DNA of 64,000 bases from CADCUY01 sp964242735 (GTDB lineage Bacteria; Actinomycetota; Actinomycetes; Actinomycetales; Quadrisphaeraceae), in assembly GCA_964242735.1 (NCBI GenBank), contig CAXTAK010000004.1:1-64000 (forward strand). Direction: 5' to 3'. The notes under the pieces are model-generated. The model made no database searches. It saw only the letters and a list, made by a program, of their open reading frames with translations, and was not told the DNA's origin. A program made the position numbers and the translations under genes. This document shows positions 33,285 to 42,448 of the stretch, in pieces. Every line of letters begins with the position of its first letter. The stretch's first letter is position 1.

Positions 33285-33742
33285 ATGGCCGACCCGCCCG
33301 CCCGTGCCGCGGCCCTGCTCGACCGGCACACCTCCCCTGAGGTCCTCGTCCTGGCCGACGCGTGGGACGTGGTCTCCGCGAAGGCCGTGGCCGCCACGGA
33401 GGGGGAGCACGCCCTCGCCACCGCCAGCCACCGGATCGCGGCGACCTCCGGCTCCGACGACGGCGAGCAGATCCCCCTCGACCTCGACGTGGTGCGCCGC
33501 ATCGCCGCAGCGGTCGACCTGCCGGTGAGCACGGACCTCGAGGCCGGCTGCGGCGACCCCGGTGGGACGGCGCGCCGGGCCATCGCCCTGGGCGCGGTCG
33601 GAGGCGACCTGGAGGACCAGGACGGGCCGCTGGACCAGGCCGTCGCGGCGGTGGAGGGCGTCCTCGCTGCGGGCCGGGGGGTCGGCAACGACTTCGTGCT
33701 CACCGCCGATCGCTCGTCGCGGGGGTCATCGACCTGTCCTGA
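33285..33742 (+). pseudogene. truncated isocitrate lyase/PEP mutase family gene
   Basis: The N-terminal half of a PEP-mutase-like TIM barrel is clear: EVLVLADAWDVVSAKAVAAT, HRIAATSGSDDGEQIPLDLD, DLPVSTDLEAGCGDPGGTAR, AIALGAVGGDLEDQ. The family normally runs to about 250-280 residues, but similarity ends near residue 145 (DFVLTADRS). There the sequence meets the 3-prime end of hrpA, and this frame has no stop until deep inside antisense hrpA. A neighbouring frame ends at 33742. About 120 C-terminal residues are missing, so it is presumed inactive. Confidence 0.7.
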
Positions 33743-36700
33743 GCGCCTCCGCGGGAGAGGCCCGCACCGCGGCGAGGGCCTTGCGCACCCGCTGCTCGGA
33801 GATCGGTCCCGCCGTGGGCAGGCCCTGGGCGAAGAGGCTCACCCGCAGCTCGGCCAGCATCCACCGCAGCACCCGGACGTCGTCGTCGTCCCGGCGGTCG
33901 GGTGGCAGCGCCGCGACGGCGGCGGCGACGTCCCCGGCCAGGCGCTGCACCACCCCGGTGCTGTCGCGGTCCCGGGCGGCGGCGCCCGGCAGGGCGTCCA
34001 GGCGCCGGCTGAGCGCCTGCAGGTAGCGCAGCAGGTCCGGCACCCGCGCCGCCCCGGTGGCGGCGAGGAAACCGGGGTGCACCAGCTCGCCCAGCTGGGT
34101 CCTGGCGTCGGCCAGCGAGGTGAGGGCCCGCAGATCGGCGGGGGCGTCGAGGCGACGCTGCACCTCCGCCGCAGCCCCCACCACGCGCGAGGCGGTGCGC
34201 ACCAGGTCCAGCACGGCAGGCACCACCGCGGGCCGGAGCGCGCCCTGCAGCCCCGCCACCGCCGCGGCGGTGCGCACCTGCGACACCTCACCCGCCAGGT
34301 GGGTGACGACGGCCTGCGTGGCGTCGTCGACCAGGGCCGCAACGCTGCCGTGGGGGGCGCGGGCCAGCGCGAGCCGCGCCGGGCCGTCTGCGGCGTCGAG
34401 GACCTCACGGGTGGGGGTGGGCAGGGCGAGGCGCAGCAGCCTGACCACCCCTGCTGCGTGCGAGCGCCGCTGCGCCGCTGCGCTCTCCAGGACAGCGACC
34501 CCGACGGTGGCGCCCTCGTCGACCAGGGCCGGGTGGCCGACGACGAGCCGCCCGTCGGTGGTGGTGACCTCCACGCGCTCGGGCAGCTCCTGCAGGTCCT
34601 GCGGCCAGCGGGTCAGGCCCGAGCGCTGAAGAGCTCCCGCGCCCGCCGCGCCGCGCCCGGTCACGGCGCTCGACACCGCGGCGCGCACCTGCGGCCGGAC
34701 CTGCTCGCGCAGCGCGTCCAGGTCGCCGCCGCGCACCAGCTCGGCGCCGTCCTCGCCCTCGACGACGAAGGTGGCGCGCAGGTGGGCCGGCACCTTGTCC
34801 CAGTCCCACGCCGACGGGGGGACCACGACTCCGGCGAGGACGCGGACGGCCTCGGTGATCGCGTCGGTGAAGAGCTGGCCACCACGGCCGTCGTCCGCGG
34901 CGGCCCTGGTGGCCAGGTGCGCCACGACGGCGCGCGCGGTGTCGGGCACCGGTACCAGCTGCACCCGCAGCGGCTTGGGCAGGGCGCGCAGCAGGGCGGT
35001 CACCAGCTCCAGGCGCAGGCCGGGCACCAGGGCGACGAAACCGCCGGCGGACACCTCGCCGAGGACGCTGACCGGGACGTGCACGGTGATGCCGTCCTCC
35101 GCCTCGCCAGGAGTGAACCTGTAGCTGAGGTCGAGGGTTGCGCTCGAGGTGCTCCACGTCAGCGGGAAGTCCGCGTCGGCCCCGGAGAGATCCTCCGCCG
35201 CGCCGTGCGCGACGAGGTCAGCCGCTGTGAACGTCATGGCGTCGGGGCGGGTGCGCCGCTCGATCTTCCACCAGCGGTCGAAGGCCCGCGCCGAGACCAC
35301 GTCGGCCGGCACCCGAGCCTCGTAGAGGCTGACGAGGGTCTCCTCGTCGACGGCGATGCCACGGCGGCGCACACGGGCCTCCAGCTCCTCCACCTCCGCC
35401 AGCGCCTCGCGGTTGCGGTCCAGGAAGTCGTGGCGCGAGCTCCACTGCCCCCCGACGAGTGCGTGACGGATGAACAGCTCCCGGGAGACCCCGGGGTCGA
35501 TCCGCGCGTAGTCCACGGTGCGCCCGACGATGACCGGCAGGCCGTAGAGGGTGGCGCGCTCGGTGGCGACCGCCGCGGCGCGGCGCTGCTCCCACCGCGG
35601 CTCCGAGTAGGTGCGTCGCAGCAGGTGCGCCGCCGCCCGCTCCACCCACTCGGGGTCGATCCGCGCCACCGTGCGCCCCCACAGCCGTGAGGTCTCCACC
35701 AGCTCCCCGGCGACCACCCACGTCGGGGGCCTCTTGGCCAGCGCCGAGCCGCTGACCAGGGCGAAGCGGGTGCCGCGGGCCCCGAGGAACTCCTGCGGGC
35801 GGCGGGTCGCTGCGGCGTCCTTCAGGCCCAGGTGCGACAGCAGCCCGGCGAGGAGCGCCTGGTGGACGGCGTCACGCACGCCCGCGAGGTCCTCGCCCTC
35901 GCGGACGGGACCCACGCGCGAGGCCGCCGCCCCCTCGAGGGCCGCGGACCCCCCCGACCGCGCCGGGCTCCCGCGTCCACCGGAGCGCTGCACGATGCTG
36001 CGCAGCTGCCCGTGCAGGTCCTGCCACTCGCGCACGCGCAGGTGGTGCAGGTGCTCTGCGCGGCACATCCGCCGGAAGGCGCTCGAAGACATCTCCTGCT
36101 GCTGGGCGCGCAGGTAGGACCAGAGGTTCAGCCAGGCCAGGAAGTCGGAGTGCTCGTCGGCGAAGCGCCGGTGCGCGGCGGCGGCGGCCTCGGCCGCAGC
36201 CGGGCCGGCGTCGGGGCCGGGGCGCTCGCGGGGGTCCTGCACCGACAGGGCCGCGACGATGACGAGGACCTCGGCGAGCACCCCGGTGCGCTCCGCCTCC
36301 ACCACCATGCGGCCCAGGCGCGGGTCGATGGGCAGGTCCGCGAGGCGACGCCCGGTGGCCGTCAGACGGCGGGCGGCGCCGCTGCCCTCGACGTCGCCCT
36401 GGTCGCTGTCCTGGAGGGCCCCGAGCTCGTCGAGCAGCGCGAGACCGTCGCGCACCTGCCGCCCGTCGGGGGGGTCGAGGAAGGGGAACGCCGCGAGGTC
36501 CCCGAGGTCGAGGGACAGCATCCGCAAGAGCACCGCGGCGAGGTTGGTGCGCAGCACCTCGGGGTCGGTGAAGCGCGGCCGGCCCTCGAAGTCAGCCTCG
36601 CTGTACAGGCGGATGCACACCCCGTCGGCGACCCGCCCGCACCGCCCGGCGCGCTGGTCGGCGCTCGCCCGGGAGACCGGCTCGACGGGCAGGCGCTGGA

Positions 36701-37874
36701 CCTTGCTGCGCAGGCTGTACCGGCTGATCCGGGCGGTCCCGGGGTCGATGACGTACCGGATCCCGGGCACCGTCAGCGACGTCTCCGCGACGTTCGTGGC
36801 CAGCACGATGCGCCGGGTGATCCCGCGGGGGCGGGCGGTGAAGACCCGGTGCTGCTCAGCGGCGGACAGCCGCGCGTACAGCGGCACCACCTCGGTGCGC
36901 GGCAGGTCCAGGGCCACCAGTGCGTCCGCGGTGTCGCGGATCTCCCGCTCCCCGGAGAGGAAGACCAGGACGTCGCCGGGCGGCTCGCGCTCCAGCTCCC
37001 CGACCGCGTCGATGATCGCCTCGGTCTGGTCGCGCACCACCGGTGCGGCGTCGTCCTCGGGCTCCTCGCCCTCCTCCTCACCTCCCGGCGGTGCCTCCTC
37101 CACCAGCGGCCGGTACCGCACCTGCACGGGGTAGGTGCGCCCGGAGACCTCGATGACCGGGGCCGGTCCGGCCGCGGTGGCGAAGTGGGCGGCGAAGCGC
37201 TGCGGGTCGATGGTCGCGGAGGTGATGACCAGCTTCAGGTCCGGTCGTCGGGCCAGCAGCCCGCGCAGGTAGCCGAGCAGGAAGTCGATGGTGAGGCTGC
37301 GCTCGTGGGCCTCGTCGATGATCAGGGTGTCGTAGGCCAGCAGGTCGCGATCGCGGCTCACCTCGGCGAGCAGGATGCCGTCGGTCATCACCTTCACCAG
37401 GGTCTGCGGGCCGACCTGGTCGGTGAAGCGGACGGCGTACCCCACGACCCCCCCGACGTCGTCCTGGCCGAGCTCCTCAGCGACGCGCTCCGCGACGGCG
37501 CGGGCAGCGATGCGCCGGGGCTGGGTGTGCCCGATGCTCCCGCGCACCCCGCGCCCCAGCTCGAGCAGGATCTTGGGCAGCTGCGTGGTCTTGCCCGACC
37601 CGGTCTCACCGGCGAGCACCACCACCTGGTGCTCGCGCACGGCAGCGGCGATCTCGGCGCGGCGCTGGCTGACGGGCAGCTCCGGTGGGAAGGTGATCAC
37701 CGGCACCGACGCGGCGCGCTCGACCAGGGCCAGCTCCGCCGCGGCGATCTCGGCGGCGGCGGCGCGCAGTCCCTGCGGTCCGCGAGCGACGTGGAGGCGA
37801 CGGCGCAGGCGCGCGGCGTCCCTGGTGCCGACACCGTCGAGGCGGGCGAGGAGCTCACCTGCGCTGCCGTCCAT
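33726..37874 (-). CDS. hrpA: ATP-dependent RNA helicase HrpA
   Basis: The 1382-residue DEAH-box helicase has Walker A VLAGETGSGKTTQLPKILLE near residue 85, DEAH in LIIDEAHERSLTIDFLLGYL, motif III SATID and motif VI SADQRAGRCGRVADG. The HA2/OB region and the HrpA-specific C-terminal domain follow (FTAADLVAHGAAEDLSG...FRFTPG-like blocks). Length matches HrpA (about 1300). It rescues stalled or collided ribosomes in bacteria. ATG 37874 follows TAGGAT by 10 nt, suggesting a very short leader. Confidence 0.93.
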   Translation of the reverse strand: MDGSAGELLARLDGVGTRDAARLRRRLHVARGPQGLRAAAAEIAAAELALVERAASVPVITFPPELPVSQRRAEIAAAVREHQVVVLAGETGSGKTTQLPKILLELGRGVRGSIGHTQPRRIAARAVAERVAEELGQDDVGGVVGYAVRFTDQVGPQTLVKVMTDGILLAEVSRDRDLLAYDTLIIDEAHERSLTIDFLLGYLRGLLARRPDLKLVITSATIDPQRFAAHFATAAGPAPVIEVSGRTYPVQVRYRPLVEEAPPGGEEEGEEPEDDAAPVVRDQTEAIIDAVGELEREPPGDVLVFLSGEREIRDTADALVALDLPRTEVVPLYARLSAAEQHRVFTARPRGITRRIVLATNVAETSLTVPGIRYVIDPGTARISRYSLRSKVQRLPVEPVSRASADQRAGRCGRVADGVCIRLYSEADFEGRPRFTDPEVLRTNLAAVLLRMLSLDLGDLAAFPFLDPPDGRQVRDGLALLDELGALQDSDQGDVEGSGAARRLTATGRRLADLPIDPRLGRMVVEAERTGVLAEVLVIVAALSVQDPRERPGPDAGPAAAEAAAAAHRRFADEHSDFLAWLNLWSYLRAQQQEMSSSAFRRMCRAEHLHHLRVREWQDLHGQLRSIVQRSGGRGSPARSGGSAALEGAAASRVGPVREGEDLAGVRDAVHQALLAGLLSHLGLKDAAATRRPQEFLGARGTRFALVSGSALAKRPPTWVVAGELVETSRLWGRTVARIDPEWVERAAAHLLRRTYSEPRWEQRRAAAVATERATLYGLPVIVGRTVDYARIDPGVSRELFIRHALVGGQWSSRHDFLDRNREALAEVEELEARVRRRGIAVDEETLVSLYEARVPADVVSARAFDRWWKIERRTRPDAMTFTAADLVAHGAAEDLSGADADFPLTWSTSSATLDLSYRFTPGEAEDGITVHVPVSVLGEVSAGGFVALVPGLRLELVTALLRALPKPLRVQLVPVPDTARAVVAHLATRAAADDGRGGQLFTDAITEAVRVLAGVVVPPSAWDWDKVPAHLRATFVVEGEDGAELVRGGDLDALREQVRPQVRAAVSSAVTGRGAAGAGALQRSGLTRWPQDLQELPERVEVTTTDGRLVVGHPALVDEGATVGVAVLESAAAQRRSHAAGVVRLLRLALPTPTREVLDAADGPARLALARAPHGSVAALVDDATQAVVTHLAGEVSQVRTAAAVAGLQGALRPAVVPAVLDLVRTASRVVGAAAEVQRRLDAPADLRALTSLADARTQLGELVHPGFLAATGAARVPDLLRYLQALSRRLDALPGAAARDRDSTGVVQRLAGDVAAAVAALPPDRRDDDDVRVLRWMLAELRVSLFAQGLPTAGPISEQRVRKALAAVRASPAEALRTGR

Positions 37875-37998
37875 GCTGGAGACGATCCTAGGCGCCGCTG
37901 CGCGATGACCACGGGCGCGTGGTCGCGGTCGGGCACGCGGATGACCACACCCCCGTGAGCATCGGGGTGGGACCCCGTCCGCGGGGTAGGTGGGGGGC

Positions 37999-38166
37999 AT
38001 GACCCAGACCCCGCACGAGCAGGGCGTCGGCAGGACCGGTGGGCTCCCCGGCGCCAACGCCGACCCCGCGACCGCCCTCACCCCCGACGACGAGTCCGCG
38101 GAGCTGATGGCCGGGGACGTCTCCACCCAGGCGCCGGCGTCGGAGCCGGACCACAGCGGCAGCTGA
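37999..38166 (+). CDS. small hypothetical protein (55 aa)
   Basis: ATG 37999 follows AGGTGGGGGG and opens a 55-codon frame with almost perfect GC third positions. The product (MTQTPHEQGVGRTGGL, then DDESAELMAGDVSTQAP) is hydrophilic, acidic and probably disordered. It is divergent from hrpA and 22 nt upstream of the sirtuin gene. No family is recognised. Confidence 0.55.
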   Translation: MTQTPHEQGVGRTGGLPGANADPATALTPDDESAELMAGDVSTQAPASEPDHSGS

Positions 38167-38188
38167 GGGCCTGGCGCACACTGCACCG

Positions 38189-39142
38189 GTGAGCGCCGAC
38201 GTCGTCACCCGCCCAGCCGGCATGCGGCTGCTCAGCGACAGCGCCCCGGTCACCGCGCTGGGCACGCAGGAGGACCTCGCCGCGCTGGTCGCCGCCGGTG
38301 ACGTGCTGGTGCTCACCGGGGCGGGGGTCTCGACGGCGTCGGGCATCCCCGACTACCGCGGGCCGCGCGGGGCGTTCCGCACCGGGCACGTGCCGATGCG
38401 GTACCAGGAGTTCACCGCCTCGGCGCAGGCGCGGCGCCGCTACTGGGCCCGGGGCCTGGTGGGGTGGCAGCGCATCGCCGCGGCGCGGCCCGGCGCGAGC
38501 CACACCGCCGTGGCGGCCCTGGAGCGCGACGGGCTGGTGCGCGCGGTGGTGACGCAGAACGTCGACGGGCTGCACCAGGCCGCGGGCAGCAGCGCGGTCG
38601 TGGAGCTGCACGGCGCGCTGCACCGCGTGGTGTGCCTGGACTGCGCCGCGGTGCTGCCCCGCGCCCAGCTCGACCGCCGCCTGGACGCCGCCAACCCCGG
38701 CTTCGCGCAGCGCACCGCCGCGGCGGTGGCGGGCTCGCGGGTCAACCCCGACGGTGACGTGGAGCTGCCCGAGGAGGCCCTCGCGGGGTTCACGGTGGTG
38801 GCGTGCCCGGTGTGCGAGGTCGGCAGGCTCAAGCCCGACGTCGTCTTCTTCGGGGAGAGCGTGCCCAAGGAGCGGGTGCGCTCCTGCTACGACGCGCTCG
38901 CCGCCGCCCGCTCCCTGCTCGTCCTCGGCTCGTCCCTGTCGGTGATGAGCGGGTACCGGTTCGTGCGCGCGGCGGTCCGCGCGGGGCAGCCGGTGGCGAT
39001 CGTCAACGCCGGGCCGACGCGGGCGGACGCCGACCTGGTGCCCGGGCGGGACGTGCGCCTCGACGCCCAGCTGGAACCGGTGCTGGCGCAGCTCGTCGAG
39101 CGCCTCGGCGCCCCACCCGCGGGCGCCACCGCCGCGGGGTGA
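38189..39142 (+). CDS. Sir2-family NAD-dependent protein deacetylase
   Basis: The 317-residue sirtuin has the NAD motif VLTGAGVSTASGIPDYRGP, catalytic His in QNVDGLHQAAGSSAVVELHG, a four-Cys zinc site (VCLDCAAV and ACPVCEVG) and GSSLSVMSGYRFVRAA. The FFGESVP loop is also present. It removes acyl groups from lysines using NAD, commonly acting on acetyl-CoA synthetase in bacteria. A 40-residue insertion lies between the zinc pairs (about residues 155-200). It overlaps the following remnant by 4 nt. Confidence 0.92.
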   Translation: MSADVVTRPAGMRLLSDSAPVTALGTQEDLAALVAAGDVLVLTGAGVSTASGIPDYRGPRGAFRTGHVPMRYQEFTASAQARRRYWARGLVGWQRIAAARPGASHTAVAALERDGLVRAVVTQNVDGLHQAAGSSAVVELHGALHRVVCLDCAAVLPRAQLDRRLDAANPGFAQRTAAAVAGSRVNPDGDVELPEEALAGFTVVACPVCEVGRLKPDVVFFGESVPKERVRSCYDALAAARSLLVLGSSLSVMSGYRFVRAAVRAGQPVAIVNAGPTRADADLVPGRDVRLDAQLEPVLAQLVERLGAPPAGATAAG

Positions 39143-39505
39143 GCGCCGTCGAGGAGGGCCCCCTCGTCACCTTCGCCGACCTCCTCGCCGCGGACCGACC
39201 GCCACCACGAAGGCGACCCCAGCGTCGTCGTCGAGGTCCGGTCACCGTCCACGGCCGACGTCGACCGGCGCGAGGAGGCCCGCGCCGGCGCCCCGTCCTT
39301 CCAGCAGCACCCGCTCGTCGACCCGCACCAGCGCCGCATCGAGGTGGCGACCCGCGCACCCGAGGGAGTGCAGGGGCGGGCCCACGGCCCCGGCGCGCCC
39401 GTGATCACCCGGTCCGGCGAGGTCGACCTCGACGAGCTGCGCGACGAGGTCGAGGTGATGGCGACGACGCAGGTCGCCGCGCCGCCCGCGCCGCTCACGC
39501 CGTGA
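39139..39505 (+). pseudogene. Uma2-family nuclease-like remnant
   Basis: GTG 39139 overlaps the sirtuin stop (GTGA) and starts SAVEEGPLVTFADLLAADR, after which the frame degenerates. From about 39205 another frame reads HHEGDPSVVVEVRSPSTADV, then FQQHPLVDPHQRRIEVAT and ends at 39505. The VVEVxSPST and VDPxxRRIEV blocks are hallmarks of Uma2 (DUF820) restriction-nuclease-fold proteins of about 190 residues. The central 70-80 residues and one reading frame are lost, so this is a decayed gene. It converges on the acyl-CoA oxidase gene with an 11-bp overlap. Confidence 0.6.
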
Positions 39506-41624
39506 TGGCCGCGCCCCACCACGCCCGGGGGATGCCGAACCCGGCCACCAGGGTGGTGGTGTGCGGGCGCAGCTCCGCGCACAGGTCGTTGACCGCCGCG
39601 GTGAGCGCCTTCGAGCGGCGGGGGCTGATCCACCCCCGTTCGAGGAACCACGCCCGGTCGCGCTCGAGCTCGCTCAGCACGTGCAGGTCCAGCACCCGCG
39701 TGAGCAGCTCGCGGGTCGGGCCCTGCGGCTGGGCGTCGACAGCGGAGGCGAAGGACTCCGCGACCACCCGCTCCACGTGCACCCGCGCCGCGAGGACCAT
39801 GTGGTCCTGCACCTCGTTGGTCAGCGCGAAGCGGTCCACCGTCTTCGAGGCGGCGCGCATCCGGGCCACCAGCGCCTCCAGCACCCGCCGCTCGCGCCAC
39901 GCCAGGGCGCGCAGCTGCCACGCCCGGTCGACCAGCTCCACCGGGGCGTCGTCCCCGCCGGCGGCGGAGCGGTGTCCCAGCGGGCTGACCTCCGCGAGGC
40001 GCTGCGCCAGGGCCCGGGCCTCGGTGCGCACCGCGAGGGTCTCGAGCACCGACGCGGTCACCGCCCGCGCCCGGCCCCGGCGGTCGAGGCCGGTGAAGGT
40101 CTCCCGGTACCCCCCCAGCAGGCCCTTGGCCACCAGCTGCAGCAGCACGGTGTTGTCGCCCTCGAAGGTGGTGAACACGTCGGTGTCGGCCTTGAGCTGC
40201 ACCAACCGGTTCTCCGAGAGGTACCCGTTGCCCCCGCAGGCCTCCCGCGCCGCCTGGATCGCGGTGGTGGCGTGCCAGGTGGCCATCGCCTTCATGCCCG
40301 CGGCGTGGTGCTCCAGGCGCTTCTGCGCCTCGGGGTCGACGGCGGTCGCACTGCCCTCCAGCACCGCCTGCTGCACCTCGTGGAGCTCCGCGGTCAGGTC
40401 GTCCTGCGCGAAGCCGAGCGCGATGGTGCGAGCCAGGAGCGGCAGCAGGCGCCGCTGGTGGGTGCGGTAGTCCAGCAGCGTGACCTCGCCCTCGCCCCCG
40501 GCGCGGGGGAACTGGGTGCGCTCCTCGGCGTAGGTCAGGGCGATGGCCATCGCCTGGCGGGTCGCGGCGAGCGCCCCCCCGCTGATGCACACCCGACCCT
40601 TGACCAGCGCCCCCAGGGTGGTGAAGAAGCGGGCGTTGCGACTCGCGACCGACGAGGAGTACGTGCCGTCCTGCTCGACCGATCCGTACCGGTCGAGCAG
40701 GTTCTCCCGCGGCACCCGCACGTGGTCGAAGCTGATGCGCCCGTTGTCGACGCCGTTCAGGCCTCCCTTGCGCCCGTCGTCGGTGATCGTCACCCCCGGC
40801 AGGACGGCGCCGGAGGGCTCGCGCAGCGGCACCAGCAGGGCGTGCACGCCGTGGCTCTCACCGGCGGTGGTCAGCTGCGCGAAGACGACCGCCACCCGCC
40901 CGTCGCGGGCGGCGTTGCCGATGTAGTCCTTGCGGGCCGCGGCGTCGGGGGTGTGGACGACGAACTCACCCGCCGCCGCGTCGTACGTCGCGGTGGTGCC
41001 CAGGCTGGCGACGTCCGAGCCGTGCCCGGACTCGGTCATCGCGAAGCAGCCGAGCAGCGAGCCGTCCATGGCGGCCGGCAGGTACCGGCGGTGGTGCGCG
41101 CTCGTGCCCAGCGCCTGCACCGTGCCGGCGAACAGCCCCCACTGGACCCCGGCCTTGATCGTCAGCGACAGGTCGGCCAGGCCGAGGTGCTCGAAGTGCA
41201 CCGTGGAGGCCCCCACGTCGGCGGTGCCCCCGACGTCGGTGGAGAACGCGGTGCGGTGCCCGCCCATGTCGCTGAGCGCGAGGAGGCGCTCGGTGGTCAG
41301 CGCCCGGTGCTCCTGCGTGCCCAGGTGGTCGGTGGGGTGGCAGAAGTCAGCGGGCAGGTGCTCGCGGAGCGCGTCCCTCACGTGGCCCCACCGGCCGTCG
41401 AGGACCCGGCGCACGTCGTCGGGGTCCGCGGTGATGTCGACGCCGGAGCGGTCGCCCGCGGCACCTCGTGACCCCAGCCGGCTGGGGTGCACCGCGGGCA
41501 GGGCGGACACGGCCTCGGCCACGGCCCGGTCGGCGACGGGGTCGGCCGCGGGGTCGACGGCGGCTGCGGGGCCGCCCGACCCGGGTGCGGCGGTGGAGGT
41601 CGTGGTGGGGGTGGTGGTGGTCAT
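39495..41624 (-). CDS. acyl-CoA oxidase/dehydrogenase
   Basis: This 709-residue flavoenzyme introduces the trans-2 double bond into acyl-CoA. The middle domain has LGCFAMTESGHGSDVASLGT (FAD contact), GGLNGVDNGRISFDHVRVPR and the C-terminal helical domain ACGGNGYLSENRLVQLKADT with FEGDNTVLLQLV. The last part (about residues 520-709) matches the longer, acyl-CoA-oxidase-like class. A Thr-rich low-complexity N-terminus precedes it. ATG 41624 overlaps the tetR stop (ATGA), so the two genes are coupled. It is the first step of the beta-oxidation set encoded on both sides of the operator. Confidence 0.9.
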   Translation of the reverse strand: MTTTTPTTTSTAAPGSGGPAAAVDPAADPVADRAVAEAVSALPAVHPSRLGSRGAAGDRSGVDITADPDDVRRVLDGRWGHVRDALREHLPADFCHPTDHLGTQEHRALTTERLLALSDMGGHRTAFSTDVGGTADVGASTVHFEHLGLADLSLTIKAGVQWGLFAGTVQALGTSAHHRRYLPAAMDGSLLGCFAMTESGHGSDVASLGTTATYDAAAGEFVVHTPDAAARKDYIGNAARDGRVAVVFAQLTTAGESHGVHALLVPLREPSGAVLPGVTITDDGRKGGLNGVDNGRISFDHVRVPRENLLDRYGSVEQDGTYSSSVASRNARFFTTLGALVKGRVCISGGALAATRQAMAIALTYAEERTQFPRAGGEGEVTLLDYRTHQRRLLPLLARTIALGFAQDDLTAELHEVQQAVLEGSATAVDPEAQKRLEHHAAGMKAMATWHATTAIQAAREACGGNGYLSENRLVQLKADTDVFTTFEGDNTVLLQLVAKGLLGGYRETFTGLDRRGRARAVTASVLETLAVRTEARALAQRLAEVSPLGHRSAAGGDDAPVELVDRAWQLRALAWRERRVLEALVARMRAASKTVDRFALTNEVQDHMVLAARVHVERVVAESFASAVDAQPQGPTRELLTRVLDLHVLSELERDRAWFLERGWISPRRSKALTAAVNDLCAELRPHTTTLVAGFGIPRAWWGAAITA

Positions 41625-42370
41625 CGCGGGATCCCCTCGGAGGTGGTGATGGTCCCCAGCCCGCCCCAGACGAGGTCGGTGAGGTGGTCGGCGAGCTCGT
41701 CGGCGCTGGTGGACCCGGTGGTCGTGGACCCTGCGGCGCCCCCCGCGGCCTGCCAGTGGTCGGCTGCGGCGCGCACCATGCCGACCAGCCCGTGACCCCA
41801 CGCGGCCGCAGCGCCGCCGGAGCCGGTCGAGCCGGGGCCGGTGGCGCCGCCCACCAGGTGCCGGTCGATCAGGGCGGCCAGCTCCGCGCTGACCGCCGCG
41901 CTGAGCCCCGCGACGGGGTCGAGGGCGGCGCCGGGACCGGTGGCGCGGTGGTGGACCACGAACCGGTACACCGCCGGGTCGGACTGCACCAGGTGCAGGT
42001 AGGCGCCGATGGCCGCGCGCAGACCCCCGCGGAAGTCCCGGGCGTCCACGACGGCGCTGCGCAGGGCGGCCCAGACGCGGGCGTCGACGCGGTCGGCCAC
42101 CGCCAGGTGCAGCTGGTCCTTGTCGGCGAAGTGGCGGTACAGCACCGTCTTGGAGGTGCCCGCCACGGCGGCGATCTCGTCCATGCCCACCCCGGGGCCG
42201 TGACGGGATATCGCCTTCAGCGCCGCGCCGACCAGCTGCTCGCGCCGCGCCAGGCGGTGCGCGGTCCAGCGGGTGCTGCGCCCGTCCGCGGGGCCGCTCG
42301 AGGCGCCGACGCCGCGAGCGCCGCCGACGGTCGGTGACCGCGGTGGCGCAGCGGTCGCATCGATGCTCAT
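41621..42370 (-). CDS. TetR-family regulator of the fatty-acid cluster
   Basis: The 249-residue protein has an N-terminal helix-turn-helix after a disordered 40-residue lead (LVGAALKAISRHGPGVGMDE, IAAVAGTSKTVLYRHFADKD) and a C-terminal ligand domain, probably binding acyl-CoA. It is coupled to the acyl-CoA oxidase gene and divergent from the thiolase operon. TACTGT (42383-42378) lies 7 nt before the ATG, a leaderless start. It probably binds the double palindrome at 42391-42422 and represses both directions. Confidence 0.88.
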   Translation of the reverse strand: MSIDATAAPPRSPTVGGARGVGASSGPADGRSTRWTAHRLARREQLVGAALKAISRHGPGVGMDEIAAVAGTSKTVLYRHFADKDQLHLAVADRVDARVWAALRSAVVDARDFRGGLRAAIGAYLHLVQSDPAVYRFVVHHRATGPGAALDPVAGLSAAVSAELAALIDRHLVGGATGPGSTGSGGAAAAWGHGLVGMVRAAADHWQAAGGAAGSTTTGSTSADELADHLTDLVWGGLGTITTSEGIPR

Positions 42371-42377
42371 GCCGACG

Positions 42378-42442
42378 ACAGTACGCGTGACGACCGGTAC
42401 CGGCTACCCCCGGTACCGGTCGCCACCCGACCCACCTACAGT
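42378..42442. promoter_or_regulatory. divergent leaderless promoters flanking a double palindromic operator
   Basis: CGACCGGTACCGG (42391-42403) and CCGGTACCGGTCG (42410-42422) are perfect inverted arms around CTACCC; each contains the palindrome CCGGTACCGG. The tetR -10 (TACTGT, 42383-42378, minus strand) and thiolase -10 (TACAGT, 42437-42442) lie on either side, and the operator covers both expected -35 positions. This is a textbook TetR arrangement; binding itself is inferred. Confidence 0.75.
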
Positions 42443-42448
42443 CCGTCC

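Noticed and set aside
33743..35690. Continuation of the PEP-mutase frame for another 650 codons
   Set aside because: It is antisense to hrpA, whose helicase protein is intact; composition changes to His/Gln/Arg-rich at the junction.
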